This document shows, in pieces, positions 7,878 to 16,333 of a stretch of 64,000 nt of DNA (position 1 is the first letter of the stretch; each line of letters starts with the position of its first letter). This stretch comes from an archaeon (GTDB lineage: Archaea; Thermoproteota; Nitrososphaeria; Nitrososphaerales; Gagatemarchaeaceae). The stretch lies in contig JAKAOG010000002.1 in the NCBI GenBank assembly GCA_021823325.1, positions 188,194-252,193 on the forward strand, in the 5' to 3' direction. The notes below the pieces were generated by a model. That model was not told the DNA's origin. It was given only the letters and a program-made list of their open reading frames with translations, and made no database searches. A program made the position numbers and the translations under genes.

Positions 7878-8657
7878 CTAGATCATCGGGACGATGGCGT
7901 CGACGTCCGGGAGCTTCGCCAGGAGGCTGTACCCCTTCGCCTCCTTGTCCACCCCGCTGGCCACCAGGATGGCGTCGATTCCGGCCTTTGCGGCCCCCGC
8001 TATGTCGGTGTCGACCTGGTCTCCGACCATCACCGCCTCAGACCTGCTGCAGCCGGCCCGCTCAAGGGCTATCCTGAACATGAGGGTCGAAGGCTTGCCG
8101 ATGACGGTCGCCCTCTTGCTGCTGGCATATTCTATCGCCTTCACGAGCGGCCCCGTGGCCATGGCAGGACCGGTCTTGTACATGTATAGCCGGGAAGAGT
8201 GGGTCGCCACGATCCGAGCGCCTTTCCTGGCCACCCTGGCGGCCTGGTCGAGCTTGTCGTACGTGATCTTCCTGTCGAGCCCCACCACGACGAAGTCTGC
8301 CTCGTCCCCCTCGGTCCTCGTGTGGCCGCACCTCGCCATCTCATGCTCCAGTCCTTCCTCTCCAACGAGGAAGTAGCTGACCGGGCCGTCCCTCTCGCGG
8401 AGATATTCGGCGGTGAGGAGGCCGCTGGTGAGGACTTCATCCTCCCTTACGGGCACGTCGAACTCCTGCAACCGTTGGAAGACGGTCTCCGCGGAGTCCG
8501 TGGAGTTGTTGGTGAGTATGAAGAGCGCCCTCCCCTTGGACCTGATCTGCTCGACCGCCCTCGTCCCCCCGATCTTTACCCGGCTCTCCTTCCCCTTGTA
8601 GAAGACGCCGTCCAGGTCGAAAAGGAAGAGCTTCTTGTCCTTCAGCAACCTCTTCAA
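7878..8657 (-). CDS. HAD-superfamily phosphatase, NagD/PGP type
   Basis: A 259-residue HAD hydrolase. Motif I is LFLFDLDGVFYKG, with the nucleophile Asp and the acid Asp two residues later; motif II is FILTNNST; the C-terminal motif is MVGDQVDTDIAGA. The C2-type cap between them is as in NagD, p-nitrophenylphosphatase and phosphoglycolate phosphatase. TTG at 8657 is the best start: its TTGA overlap with the stop of the preceding gene is typical of coupled genes, and a longer reading to 8726 would lie inside that gene. Third gene of an operon with both subunits of phosphomevalonate dehydratase, so a phosphorylated isoprenoid intermediate is a possible substrate, but this is only contextual. 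Confidence 0.85.
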   Translation of the reverse strand: MKRLLKDKKLFLFDLDGVFYKGKESRVKIGGTRAVEQIRSKGRALFILTNNSTDSAETVFQRLQEFDVPVREDEVLTSGLLTAEYLRERDGPVSYFLVGEEGLEHEMARCGHTRTEGDEADFVVVGLDRKITYDKLDQAARVARKGARIVATHSSRLYMYKTGPAMATGPLVKAIEYASSKRATVIGKPSTLMFRIALERAGCSRSEAVMVGDQVDTDIAGAAKAGIDAILVASGVDKEAKGYSLLAKLPDVDAIVPMI

Positions 8658-9082
8658 GCTTCCACCCTGGCACCGTCCTTCGACGACGACACGGTCACGA
8701 GCGACCCCTGCGGCAGCTTGGAGCAATCTTCGCGGCTGACTCCCGAGATCACCGGGATCTCTACCCCATAGATGACCCTGGCCATGACGGAGCCGATGAC
8801 CGCGGAAAGGTCCACCCCTTCGGTGACGATTGCGGCAGGGAAGTTGCCGAGCCTCACGGCTTCGAGGAACCAGGAAGACGCGGTGGTCGACCCCTTGCCG
8901 AACGGGTAGAACAAGATCCTCCCCTTCACGTTCTCACCTCTTATGTCGCTCCTGATGTCGGTCACCGTTCCTGTCGACGGGTCTACCCCGTGGGCGAATG
9001 TGAACGCCTTGGCCGAACGGAGGGCTGTGCCAGAGGCCCTGCCACCAATCAGTCCGCGGCCCGCGAGCACCATTCCCGTCAC
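8654..9082 (-). CDS. Phosphomevalonate dehydratase, small subunit (aconitase X swivel domain, DUF126)
   Basis: A 142-residue protein of the aconitase-X small subunit family. GRASGTALRSAKAFTFAHGV and the region FYPFGKGSTTASSWFL (about residues 57-73), with the conserved GKGS loop, are typical of the swivelling domain that closes over the iron-sulfur active site. With the large subunit it converts (R)-5-phosphomevalonate to trans-anhydromevalonate 5-phosphate in the archaeal mevalonate pathway. Its start overlaps the large-subunit stop by four bases and its stop overlaps the HAD start, so the three are co-translated. Confidence 0.9.
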   Translation of the reverse strand: MTGMVLAGRGLIGGRASGTALRSAKAFTFAHGVDPSTGTVTDIRSDIRGENVKGRILFYPFGKGSTTASSWFLEAVRLGNFPAAIVTEGVDLSAVIGSVMARVIYGVEIPVISGVSREDCSKLPQGSLVTVSSSKDGARVEA

Positions 9083-10287
9083 CCGGTCACCTCTTCTATG
9101 ATCGACTTCTGTGACGCGAACCTCATCTTGATCTCTCCCTCGGAAGAGACTATCTCTGCGAGCTTGGCGGAGTTGGTCATCACCACCCTGAACCCGAGCT
9201 GTTTCAGAGGGGAGATCTCCGCGTCTGTGCTGTGGGTCAGCCTTGCCCCTGTCGCTTCGATCGTTTCGGCGATCCCGGTCCTCTCAGCCATCTCGTACGC
9301 CTGGCCAGAAGTATAGACGTACATCTTTACGCCTCTCTTGAGCTTCCGCCCTTCCAGCTCCTTGGCGAGCTGGCCGAGCTCGTTGACAGAAAGGTGGGGG
9401 ATGCCGAAGGCGACCAGGTCCGGCGCCTCCGCTGTCTGGTTGAGGTCCGCCTCGACCGAGGACAGGTCTGACCTCGTCACTTCGAACTCCTCGACGGCCT
9501 CTCGCCCGGTCGCGTCAGACGCGGACCTGGACCCTGGCGTGATCCCAGGAAGGTGGATCATCGTGACGGGACCCGCGGCAGCCGCGCCGGCACCGAGGTG
9601 CTTGACCTCGTCAGATGTCACGTTCGCCGGGAGGCCCTCCAGGACAGGGACCCTCCCCCCTGCGTTGCGCCCGATGAAGAAGCCGACGGAGCGGTAGTCG
9701 AGGTCTGAAAGCGCGCCCGCGGCGAGCCTGAACGAGACCGTCGCGACCCTGTTCTCGTCGTTCAGCATCCCGAACTTCGGGGTGAGGCCGAGCACGGCGC
9801 AGGCGACGTCCATCCCCGCGGTTATCTTGTTGGACCTGACCCCGAGCACCGAGTTGGCGAACACCACTGCGCTGGACTCCGCCCATGCGACAATCTCCCC
9901 CTGTTTCGGGAAGTTGCAGACCTGGTACTGGACGCAGGTCCAGCAGCGCATCCCACCGAGCTTGGCGTATGCGTCACAGAGCCTGAACTGTTGGCGGGCG
10001 TATTCCTCGGGGACCCCGAAGGACCTCCAGTTCTGCAGGTCGATGCTCGCCGGGTCGACAGAGGTGGGGACGGCGAACTTCCCCCCCGCTGATGCGTACC
10101 GCTCGAGCACGTCGATCCCTGCTTCGTGGAGGCTGCTGTAGTGCGCGAGGACGTGGGCCGACTTTATGGGTACGAGCGACTCCGCGCCTACCGCGTCCCC
10201 GACCTTCGTTGCGACCTCCATGGCGAACCGCTTCGCCTCTCCGCTTTCTCCCCGGAGGAGCTTCTCCTGGGCGGGATCAAGATGCAA
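9079..10287 (-). CDS. Phosphomevalonate dehydratase, large subunit (aconitase X catalytic, DUF521)
   Basis: A 402-residue catalytic subunit of the aconitase X family, full length for the archaeal form. It starts MHLDPAQEKLLRGESGEAK, has a Cys pair in MRCWTCVQYQVCNFP (about residues 114-128) plus further polar residues that would hold the iron-sulfur cluster, and the segment WAESSAVVFANSVLGVRSN, which is characteristic of this family. It dehydrates 5-phosphomevalonate. The TTG start at 10287 lies about 27 bases from a TATA element shared with the divergent alcohol dehydrogenase, so the message is likely leaderless. Decarboxylation by a UbiD-type enzyme would follow, but that gene is not here. 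Confidence 0.9.
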   Translation of the reverse strand: MHLDPAQEKLLRGESGEAKRFAMEVATKVGDAVGAESLVPIKSAHVLAHYSSLHEAGIDVLERYASAGGKFAVPTSVDPASIDLQNWRSFGVPEEYARQQFRLCDAYAKLGGMRCWTCVQYQVCNFPKQGEIVAWAESSAVVFANSVLGVRSNKITAGMDVACAVLGLTPKFGMLNDENRVATVSFRLAAGALSDLDYRSVGFFIGRNAGGRVPVLEGLPANVTSDEVKHLGAGAAAAGPVTMIHLPGITPGSRSASDATGREAVEEFEVTRSDLSSVEADLNQTAEAPDLVAFGIPHLSVNELGQLAKELEGRKLKRGVKMYVYTSGQAYEMAERTGIAETIEATGARLTHSTDAEISPLKQLGFRVVMTNSAKLAEIVSSEGEIKMRFASQKSIIEEVTG

Positions 10288-10307
10288 CAGCTCGCAGCTG
10301 GGCGGTA

Positions 10308-10320
10308 TCAGTTAAAAAGG
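10308..10320. promoter_or_regulatory. Shared bidirectional TATA region
   Basis: TCAGTTAAAAAGG (minus strand CCTTTTTAACTGA) is centred about 27 bases from both TTG starts, at 10287 on the minus strand and 10341 on the plus strand. One AT-rich element thus appears to drive both leaderless transcripts. Confidence 0.5.
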
Positions 10321-10340
10321 CGTCCCGGGTTCTGGTCTCG

Positions 10341-11486
10341 TTGAAGTTCTCGTTCTTCCTGCCGACGAAGCTCTCGTTCGGGTTCGGCGCCCTCGACGGC
10401 GCGGGGGGCGAAGTCAGGGCGCTCGGCGGCACGAAGGCGCTGTTGGTCACGGACAAGGTCATGGTCAAGACAGGGATAGCGCAAAGGGTCACCGACAGGC
10501 TCGGCGTCTCCTTCGACATATACGACGACGTCGAGGCGGAGCCGCGCATCGAGGTTGCGCAGTCTGTCGCCGACAAGGTCAGGTCGTCGGGGTACGACAT
10601 CGTGGTGGGGGTCGGCGGAGGGAGCGCCATGGACATGGCCAAGGTTGCAGCCGGGTTCGCGACCAACCAGGGTCAAGCGAAGGCTTTCGTGGGGAACGGG
10701 CTATTCGCGAAGAAACCGCTCCCTTCGATCATGGTCCCGACCACCGCGGGGACGGGAGCAGAGCTTACGGTCACGTCGATGGTCACCGTGGACGGGCACA
10801 AGCAGTGGATCAACAGCCCTCTGCTGCTCCCATCCGTCGCGGTCGTCGACCCCGAGCTCACGATATCGATGCCCCCCGGCGTGACGGCGGCGACCGGCAT
10901 GGACGCCCTCTGCCATAACACCGAAGCCTACCTCTCCAACCTTGCGAGCCCGATAACCGACTCCGCAGCGATCGAAGGCATCAGCCTCATCGTCAGGCAC
11001 CTGGAGAGGGCGTACGACACAGGAGGAGACAGGCAGGCGAGGGAGTCGATGAGCCTTGGGGCGCTGATGGGCGGTATAGCTCTGCAGGCGAAGATGGTGT
11101 TCGGCCACTCGATCGGATACACCATAGCGACGCGGTTCAGGCTCCCTCACGGCGTGTCATGCGGGCTCCCGCTCCCCTACATCGTGTCGAACTACGCGAC
11201 GGCATGCGCGCCGAAGATGAAGCGGCTGGCAGAAGCATATGGCGTAGCAGGTGGAGACGACCCGGCAGAGCTGGGAAAGCGCATCGGAGAGAAGACGATG
11301 GCGATCGCGTCGCACCTGAAGATCCCTACCACCCTGAAAGGGCTCGGTGTTCCAGAGAGCGACCTGCAGGCGCTCGCCGAGGAGTGCGTGACGATGTATC
11401 CCAGGCCCAACAGCCCTCTCGTCTTCGACGCGAAGAGCATGGCTGCGCTCTACAGGCGGATGTGGGAAGGGAACCTCGAGGCGTAG
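10341..11486 (+). CDS. Iron-containing alcohol dehydrogenase
   Basis: From TTG at 10341 the product is 381 residues, the usual size for this family. The reading frame is open further upstream (to 10092), but that extension is Arg-rich, antisense to the dehydratase gene and lies before the promoter, so I exclude it. Features: GGGSAMDMAK dinucleotide loop near residue 95, metal ligands Asp and His in GMDALCHNTEAY, and two His in FGHSIGYTI and LPHGVSCGLPLP. It would reduce an aldehyde or oxidise an alcohol with NAD(P)H. An aldehyde dehydrogenase follows, so the pair could interconvert an alcohol and an acid through an aldehyde, for example C4 compounds. Confidence 0.9.
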   Translation: MKFSFFLPTKLSFGFGALDGAGGEVRALGGTKALLVTDKVMVKTGIAQRVTDRLGVSFDIYDDVEAEPRIEVAQSVADKVRSSGYDIVVGVGGGSAMDMAKVAAGFATNQGQAKAFVGNGLFAKKPLPSIMVPTTAGTGAELTVTSMVTVDGHKQWINSPLLLPSVAVVDPELTISMPPGVTAATGMDALCHNTEAYLSNLASPITDSAAIEGISLIVRHLERAYDTGGDRQARESMSLGALMGGIALQAKMVFGHSIGYTIATRFRLPHGVSCGLPLPYIVSNYATACAPKMKRLAEAYGVAGGDDPAELGKRIGEKTMAIASHLKIPTTLKGLGVPESDLQALAEECVTMYPRPNSPLVFDAKSMAALYRRMWEGNLEA

Positions 11487-11493
11487 CCGGACA

Positions 11494-11502
11494 GGTTTAT
11501 AC
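11494..11502 (+). promoter_or_regulatory. TATA element upstream of aldehyde dehydrogenase
   Basis: GGTTTATAC lies 36 bases before the ATG at 11535, predicting a leader of about ten bases. It sits in the 48-base gap after the alcohol dehydrogenase gene, so the two genes may be transcribed separately. Confidence 0.5.
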
Positions 11503-11534
11503 GCGCGGGGAGAAGGTCTGGAGTAGAATCAAAG

Positions 11535-13001
11535 ATGAAGATGCTCATCGAAGGCCAGCCAGCAGACGCCCAGGGCAGTGACGTGATACCGGTGGCGAAC
11601 CCGGCGACAGGGGAGACCGTCGACTCCGTCCCCAAGGGGACAAGAGAGGACGCGAGGAGGGCGATCGACGCCGCCGCGGCGGCCTTCAAGGTGTGGTCAG
11701 AAAAGCCGAGCATAGAGAGGTCGAGGGTTCTCTTCAAGATAGCCGAGGTGGTCAGGTCCAACGTCGAGGGCCTTGCGACGACGCTTACCCTGGAACAGGG
11801 GAAGCCCCTCGGGGAGTCGCGGGGGGAGATCAACTCGTTCGCGAACACGTGCGAATACTACGCGGGGCTCATAGGAAGGGAGAGAGGCGCGCAGACCCCG
11901 TTCTCGACAGGGGAGGGATTCTTCATCGTCATGAAGCGCCCTCTCGGGGTCGTCGGGGCGATACTCCCGTGGAACTTTCCTGTCTCGCTAATGGGGTGGA
12001 AGGTGGCGCCCGGCCTGGCCGCTGGGAACACGTTCGTGGTGAAGCCGGCGAGCACGACCCCCATGACCGACATCATGGTGGCCGGGCTGATGGTGAAGGC
12101 AGGGCTCACTCCGGGAGCAGTGAACGTCGTCACCGGTCCCGGCGCGGTGGTGGGGGAGGAGCTCCTCGACAACCCGAAGGTCGCCAAGATCGCGTTCACC
12201 GGAGAGACGGTGACAGGGAAGAGGATAATGGAAGGGTCGGCGAAGCACATCAAGCGGCTCACCCTTGAGCTCGGCGGCTCTGATCCGATGATTGTGTGCG
12301 ACGACGCAGACCTGGCACTGGCCGTCGAGGGCGCGGCATGGGGAAGGTTCAGGAACTGCGGACAGTCTTGCACGTCGGTGAAGAGACTGTTCCTGTTCGA
12401 AGCCATCGCGGACGAGTTCGTAAAGGCGTTCGCGGAGAAGGTGAAGACCATCAAGATAGGGAACGGGATGGACAAGGGGACGCACATGGGACCTGTCCAT
12501 ACGGAGGAGCAGAGGGAGAAGGTCGAGTCCATGGTGGACGACGCGGAGAACCGCGGAGCGAAGGAGCTAGTGAAAGGCGGGAGGCCCGACGGGGCCGGAC
12601 TGGAGAAGGGGAACTATCTCAGCCCGACGGTCCTGACAGACGTGGGATACGACGCCCAGATCGCCCGGGAGGAGTGCTTCGGACCTGCGCTCCCGATATT
12701 CGTCGTTAAGGACCTGGAAGAGGCCATCGAAAGGGCGAACGACACGAGCTTCGGCCTCGGCTCTTCGGTCTGGACGAAGGACATGGAAAGGGCATACCAC
12801 GCGGCCGAAAGGATGCAGGCAGGGACGACGTGGGTCAACTCGCCGCCGATAGCGAGGGCCGAAGTCCCGTTCGGAGGGTTCAAGCAGAGCGGCTTCGGCA
12901 GGGAGCTGGGCATCGAAGGGCTGGACCACTACTACGAGACCAAGAGCGTCCAGGTCCTAGAGTACGGCAAAGGGAAGAAGTGGGCGTTCCCCATCAGCTG
13001 A
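11535..13001 (+). CDS. Aldehyde dehydrogenase (NAD(P)+-dependent)
   Basis: A 488-residue ALDH. Cofactor and catalytic segments are in order: PWNFPVSLMGWK (about 143-154), FTGETVTGKRI, the general-base Glu in TLELGGSDP (about 250-258), the nucleophile Cys in RNCGQSCTSVKR (about 281), and EECFGPALPIF. The fold and length fit succinate-semialdehyde or related dehydrogenases. Preceded by an iron alcohol dehydrogenase in the same direction. I cannot set the substrate; a semialdehyde is plausible because the family member most often paired with an iron ADH handles C4 compounds. Confidence 0.88.
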   Translation: MKMLIEGQPADAQGSDVIPVANPATGETVDSVPKGTREDARRAIDAAAAAFKVWSEKPSIERSRVLFKIAEVVRSNVEGLATTLTLEQGKPLGESRGEINSFANTCEYYAGLIGRERGAQTPFSTGEGFFIVMKRPLGVVGAILPWNFPVSLMGWKVAPGLAAGNTFVVKPASTTPMTDIMVAGLMVKAGLTPGAVNVVTGPGAVVGEELLDNPKVAKIAFTGETVTGKRIMEGSAKHIKRLTLELGGSDPMIVCDDADLALAVEGAAWGRFRNCGQSCTSVKRLFLFEAIADEFVKAFAEKVKTIKIGNGMDKGTHMGPVHTEEQREKVESMVDDAENRGAKELVKGGRPDGAGLEKGNYLSPTVLTDVGYDAQIAREECFGPALPIFVVKDLEEAIERANDTSFGLGSSVWTKDMERAYHAAERMQAGTTWVNSPPIARAEVPFGGFKQSGFGRELGIEGLDHYYETKSVQVLEYGKGKKWAFPIS

Positions 13002-13101
13002 GCGGCGCCGCCGGGGCGTCTCGGAAGCAGGACCGTCTCTCCCGCGAATTGCTGCTAACAATGCTTTTAGTGTCAGGGAGTCGCGCACGCCATCCAGTCA
13101 G

Positions 13102-13941
13102 TTGAGCACGCGGGTCACATCGGCGCTCCTAATCGCTGTCATCCTCATGACCACCGTGGCGATGGGGCTCACCTTCGACGCGGGGGGGTTGGGCGGAGGA
13201 GGTTCCGCTGGAGGGGTCGCGAAGTCGCAGTCGAGTGAATCGTCTACGGGGAACGTCCCCCACCTCCTTGTCAAGGCGTACTCGTCAGCGGGGAACGGCT
13301 CCTTTCCTACAACGGGAGCCCAGAATCAGCCCTTCCTGTCGCCGCTTACTGGGCTCAGGTTCACGCTCACGGCCACAGAGGTCTCCCTTTCGAGGCTCGG
13401 TAGGCCGCTGACATACTTCGCGTTTACAAACTCGTCGGGAGAGGCAGAGATCGCTGTGGCGGCGGGGAACTATTCCATACAGGCGACTTCCGCGAAGTTC
13501 AACCTGACGCGGGCCATCAGCTTCACGGGGCATTTGACCACCGAGCTCGACCTTGTCGTGTCCCCGGTCTACACCGGAGTCACCTCCCTCACGGTCGTGA
13601 ACGCGGACCAGACATCCCAGGTTGAGGCGAGTTCGACGATCTACGTGCAGGTTCCGGGGTCGTTCTTCTACAACAGATACAGCCTCTATCAGATTACTGG
13701 GGTGGGCCCCGTCACCTATGTCGAGTCGTCGGGGGGATGCTTCGCAGGGATCTGCGAGACTGGGATCGCGACGATAAGCAGGGTGGTCACGATCAACGCC
13801 ACGGTAACAGGCCACTACGGCGCCCCTGGAGGGACCATCGTAGTGATGGCTCCGTCTGGGGCGTACAGCCAGTTCCCCGTGAGCGATATCAGAATGCTCC
13901 AATACGTAGCGAACTCGACGGTGAGGTATCTTGTCAGCTGA
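13102..13941 (+). CDS. Secreted, Ser/Thr-rich surface protein
   Basis: A 279-residue exported protein. The N-terminal hydrophobic helix (about residues 7-23) is a signal peptide or anchor, followed by a Gly/Ser-rich linker and then a beta-rich region with many potential N-glycosylation sites (NGS, NSS, NLT, NAT). A segment such as GEAEIAVAAGNYSIQATSA resembles Ig-like or carboxypeptidase-regulatory-like strands. The start is TTG at 13102; an AT-rich stretch at 13058-13068 may be the promoter. It is the first gene of a run of six overlapping or closely spaced genes that includes MoxR and DUF58. No catalytic motif is seen. Confidence 0.65.
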   Translation: MSTRVTSALLIAVILMTTVAMGLTFDAGGLGGGGSAGGVAKSQSSESSTGNVPHLLVKAYSSAGNGSFPTTGAQNQPFLSPLTGLRFTLTATEVSLSRLGRPLTYFAFTNSSGEAEIAVAAGNYSIQATSAKFNLTRAISFTGHLTTELDLVVSPVYTGVTSLTVVNADQTSQVEASSTIYVQVPGSFFYNRYSLYQITGVGPVTYVESSGGCFAGICETGIATISRVVTINATVTGHYGAPGGTIVVMAPSGAYSQFPVSDIRMLQYVANSTVRYLVS

Positions 13942-14332
13942 CGTCTCCCTCACCGTCCTGCTGGGCCTTGCAGACGTGGCCGTCATGGCGACCGCAGTAG
14001 TAGGTTACGGGATGATGCGCAGGACCAGGCCGCCTGGCTCGCTAGACTCCAGGGAAGTGTACGAGGTGCTCGATCGGGCGATCCAGAAGTACGTCCCTGA
14101 CCTCTCGGCGGGATACACCTGGAAGGAGGCTTTCGAGCGGCTTAAGGAGTCAGGCGTTAAGGCCGACTGGGACGTGATGAAGAAGAGGCTCGCAGAATAT
14201 GAGGCGTTCCGCTACGGCGGGCGAGAGGAGCCGAAGGAAGGCCAACGGGACGTCATCTCGCTCGCTACGAAGCTCAGGAGTGGAGTGGTTGGAAAGGGAA
14301 CTAAAGCAAAGAGTGGTCAGCCAAGTCAGTAA
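13931..14332 (+). CDS. Membrane-anchored small protein in the MoxR operon
   Basis: A 133-residue protein with one N-terminal membrane helix (about residues 6-26), a basic stop-transfer RRTRPP and then a soluble domain with YEVLDRAIQKYVPDLSAGYT and a helix that looks basic. TTG at 13931 overlaps the preceding gene by 11 bases, and its own 3' end overlaps the MoxR gene by about 44 bases. No family is recognised. Its place between a secreted protein and the AAA+ ATPase suggests that it is a cytoplasm-facing membrane adaptor. Confidence 0.65.
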   Translation: MSADVSLTVLLGLADVAVMATAVVGYGMMRRTRPPGSLDSREVYEVLDRAIQKYVPDLSAGYTWKEAFERLKESGVKADWDVMKKRLAEYEAFRYGGREEPKEGQRDVISLATKLRSGVVGKGTKAKSGQPSQ

Positions 14333-15224
14333 GATAGTGGTCGGCCGCGAAAAGGAGACCGAGCTGCTGCTCGTCTCTTTCCTCGCGAGGGGGCACGTCC
14401 TCCTCGAGGGCGTCCCGGGGGTGTCCAAGACCATCCTGGCGAAGACCTTCGCGAAGTGCATGGGAGTGGAGTTCAAGCGCATACAGTTCACTCCGGACAT
14501 GCTCCCCATGGACATGCTCGGAGGGTTCGTGTTCGACGTCAAGCAGAGAGAGTTCGAGTTCAGGAAGGGGCCGGTCTTCACCAACCTGCTTCTCGCCGAC
14601 GAGATCAACAGGGCCCCTCCGAAGGTCCAGAGCGCGCTCCTGGAGGCGATGCAAGAGTCGCAGGTGACGGTAGAAGGGCACACCGAGCCCCTCCCTGACC
14701 CTTTCATGGTGATAGCGACCCAGAACCCTCAGGAGTTCCAAGGGGTCTATCCGCTCCCTGAGAACCAGCTGGACAGGTTTCTGATGAGGATAGAGATGGG
14801 CTACCCTAACCTTAGCACCGAGTCGGCCATCATCAAGAGGAACCTCGGCGACATGTCCACCAGCCAGGCGAGCGTGGTCCTCGGATCCGCCGAGCTGAAG
14901 GAAACGCTCGGCAAGGTCGCCGAGGTGAAGGTCTCAGACGAGATCGTCGATTACCTCTCGGTGCTGGGGCTGGAGAGCAGGAAGGAAGGGAGACTCAGCC
15001 TGGGAGCGAGCCCGAGGGCGCTCGTGCAGCTGACCCACTGCGCGCGTGCGGTCGCTTTCCTGGCGGGGCGCGACTACGTCGTCCCCGAAGACATCAAAGA
15101 AGTCGCAGTGAACGTCCTGGGGCACAGGGTCAAGCTCGACCAGTCCGCCGTCCTTGTGGGGACGGCCACTGACCCGAAGCAGGTCGTACGCGACATTTTG
15201 ACCAAAGTGAAGCCGCCACGATAA
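14289..15224 (+). CDS. MoxR-type AAA+ ATPase
   Basis: About 311 residues from TTG 14289, which has an AGGAG motif eight bases upstream (14276-14280); GTG at 14280 is an alternative. The frame is open back to 14199 but that part is antisense-like, overlaps the previous gene and is unlikely. Walker A is EGVPGVSKTIL, Walker B is LLLADEINRAPP, then the MoxR-specific ALLEAMQE and sensor 1 IATQNPQEFQG, and the lid region LSLGASPRA. The residue before Lys in Walker A is Ser, where MoxR proteins have Gly or Ala. MoxR ATPases act as chaperone-like motors, usually with DUF58/VWA partners, here the next gene. Confidence 0.9.
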   Translation: MERELKQRVVSQVSKIVVGREKETELLLVSFLARGHVLLEGVPGVSKTILAKTFAKCMGVEFKRIQFTPDMLPMDMLGGFVFDVKQREFEFRKGPVFTNLLLADEINRAPPKVQSALLEAMQESQVTVEGHTEPLPDPFMVIATQNPQEFQGVYPLPENQLDRFLMRIEMGYPNLSTESAIIKRNLGDMSTSQASVVLGSAELKETLGKVAEVKVSDEIVDYLSVLGLESRKEGRLSLGASPRALVQLTHCARAVAFLAGRDYVVPEDIKEVAVNVLGHRVKLDQSAVLVGTATDPKQVVRDILTKVKPPR

Positions 15225-15247
15225 CCCTGACCAAACACGGCAGGGAC

Positions 15248-16333
15248 ATGATGAAAGCCATGGTCCTGGTCTCGCTCGCGGCCGCTCTCGCGAGCTTCGG
15301 ATGGGGGCTCGCATTAGGCTTCGCGCTGGCGGTGGTGGTCCTGGCCTCGCTCGCCATCGTCGTGACCCTCCCCAAGGACGCGCTCGGCCTTGGCGTAAGC
15401 GCCTCGAGAGGAAGGGCGTTCAAGGACGAGAGAGTCGCGGTGGAGCTCCTGCTCACCTCGAAGAAGGGGTCCTCTCTGGCGCAGTTCGACCTTACCTACG
15501 TCCCTGACGGGCTGGAGGCGGCGATCACGGGCGAAGGCGCGACCAGGACCCTCGAGGTCACCTCCAGATACGCAGGAGTGTTCGGCGGCCTGAAGGTCAG
15601 GGTGGGAATCCTGGACCCCCTTCGGATATTCGCGAGGAACGAAGTCCATGACATCGAGGCCTCGTTCGAGTTCCTGCCCACGTTCCTGCTCGCCAAGAAC
15701 GAACCGATCAGGGTCTCGGCGGCGATCCTAGGAGACTACCCGGCAGGGAGGAGGGGTTTCGGGCAGGAATTCTATTCGGCGGAGTCGTATTCTCCGGCAA
15801 GCAGTTCAAAAGACATCCTTTGGAAGCGCCAGGCGAAGAACCCGGAAGAGGACCTGCTCGTCCGGGTCGGCGAGGCGAACATCCCTGAAAGGCTCACCGT
15901 CTGCTTCCTGGAAAGGCAGATGCTCCCTGAGCGCAAGTCCCCGAGGTGGATGGACCTGGCTTCGGAGGCGATGGCGAGGGTCGGCCTTTCGGTGATCTCC
16001 ACAGGCACGACGCTCAGAGTGGTCCACGTCCTGGGCGAAGAGACCACGGTGTCCGAGGCGAAGGACCCCGGGTCCCTGGCAAACCTCCTGGTCGACCTTT
16101 GGAGAGAGGACAGACCAAGAGAAAAGCGGGTGGAGCGCCCGTCCATGGCAGACCTGGTCGTGACCGCGGAGTCGGAGACCTCGTCCCCCGACGTGATGGG
16201 GCTGGTCCAGGACAAGCCGTCGATACTCCTCGGCTGGGGGCAGAGAAAGAAGGGGGCGCTTAGCTACGGGGTCGTCTTCTTCTCGGGTCAAGAGGACGTG
16301 AGCGGACTGGTGGCTGCGGTGCTGAGCAGATGA
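15248..16333 (+). CDS. DUF58 protein, MoxR partner
   Basis: A 361-residue DUF58 protein. It has two membrane helices near the N-terminus (about residues 4-40), a beta-rich region, and the family signature GRRGFGQEFYSAESYSPAS followed by KDILWKRQAK (about residues 174-203), equivalent to the G..F..R.Y..GD..R.I.W block. The C-terminal half looks VWA-like (residues 218-290), with a DLASEAMARVG helix. Its start is ATG 15248 (a second ATG is at 15251). In bacteria DUF58 and MoxR genes are paired and linked to assembly of extracytoplasmic structures. Here they sit beside unknown surface proteins. Confidence 0.85.
   Translation: MMKAMVLVSLAAALASFGWGLALGFALAVVVLASLAIVVTLPKDALGLGVSASRGRAFKDERVAVELLLTSKKGSSLAQFDLTYVPDGLEAAITGEGATRTLEVTSRYAGVFGGLKVRVGILDPLRIFARNEVHDIEASFEFLPTFLLAKNEPIRVSAAILGDYPAGRRGFGQEFYSAESYSPASSSKDILWKRQAKNPEEDLLVRVGEANIPERLTVCFLERQMLPERKSPRWMDLASEAMARVGLSVISTGTTLRVVHVLGEETTVSEAKDPGSLANLLVDLWREDRPREKRVERPSMADLVVTAESETSSPDVMGLVQDKPSILLGWGQRKKGALSYGVVFFSGQEDVSGLVAAVLSR

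Noticed and set aside
10092..10340. Long N-terminal extension of the iron alcohol dehydrogenase frame
   Set aside because: It is Arg-rich, antisense to the phosphomevalonate dehydratase gene and lies upstream of the shared TATA element; TTG 10341 is the real start.
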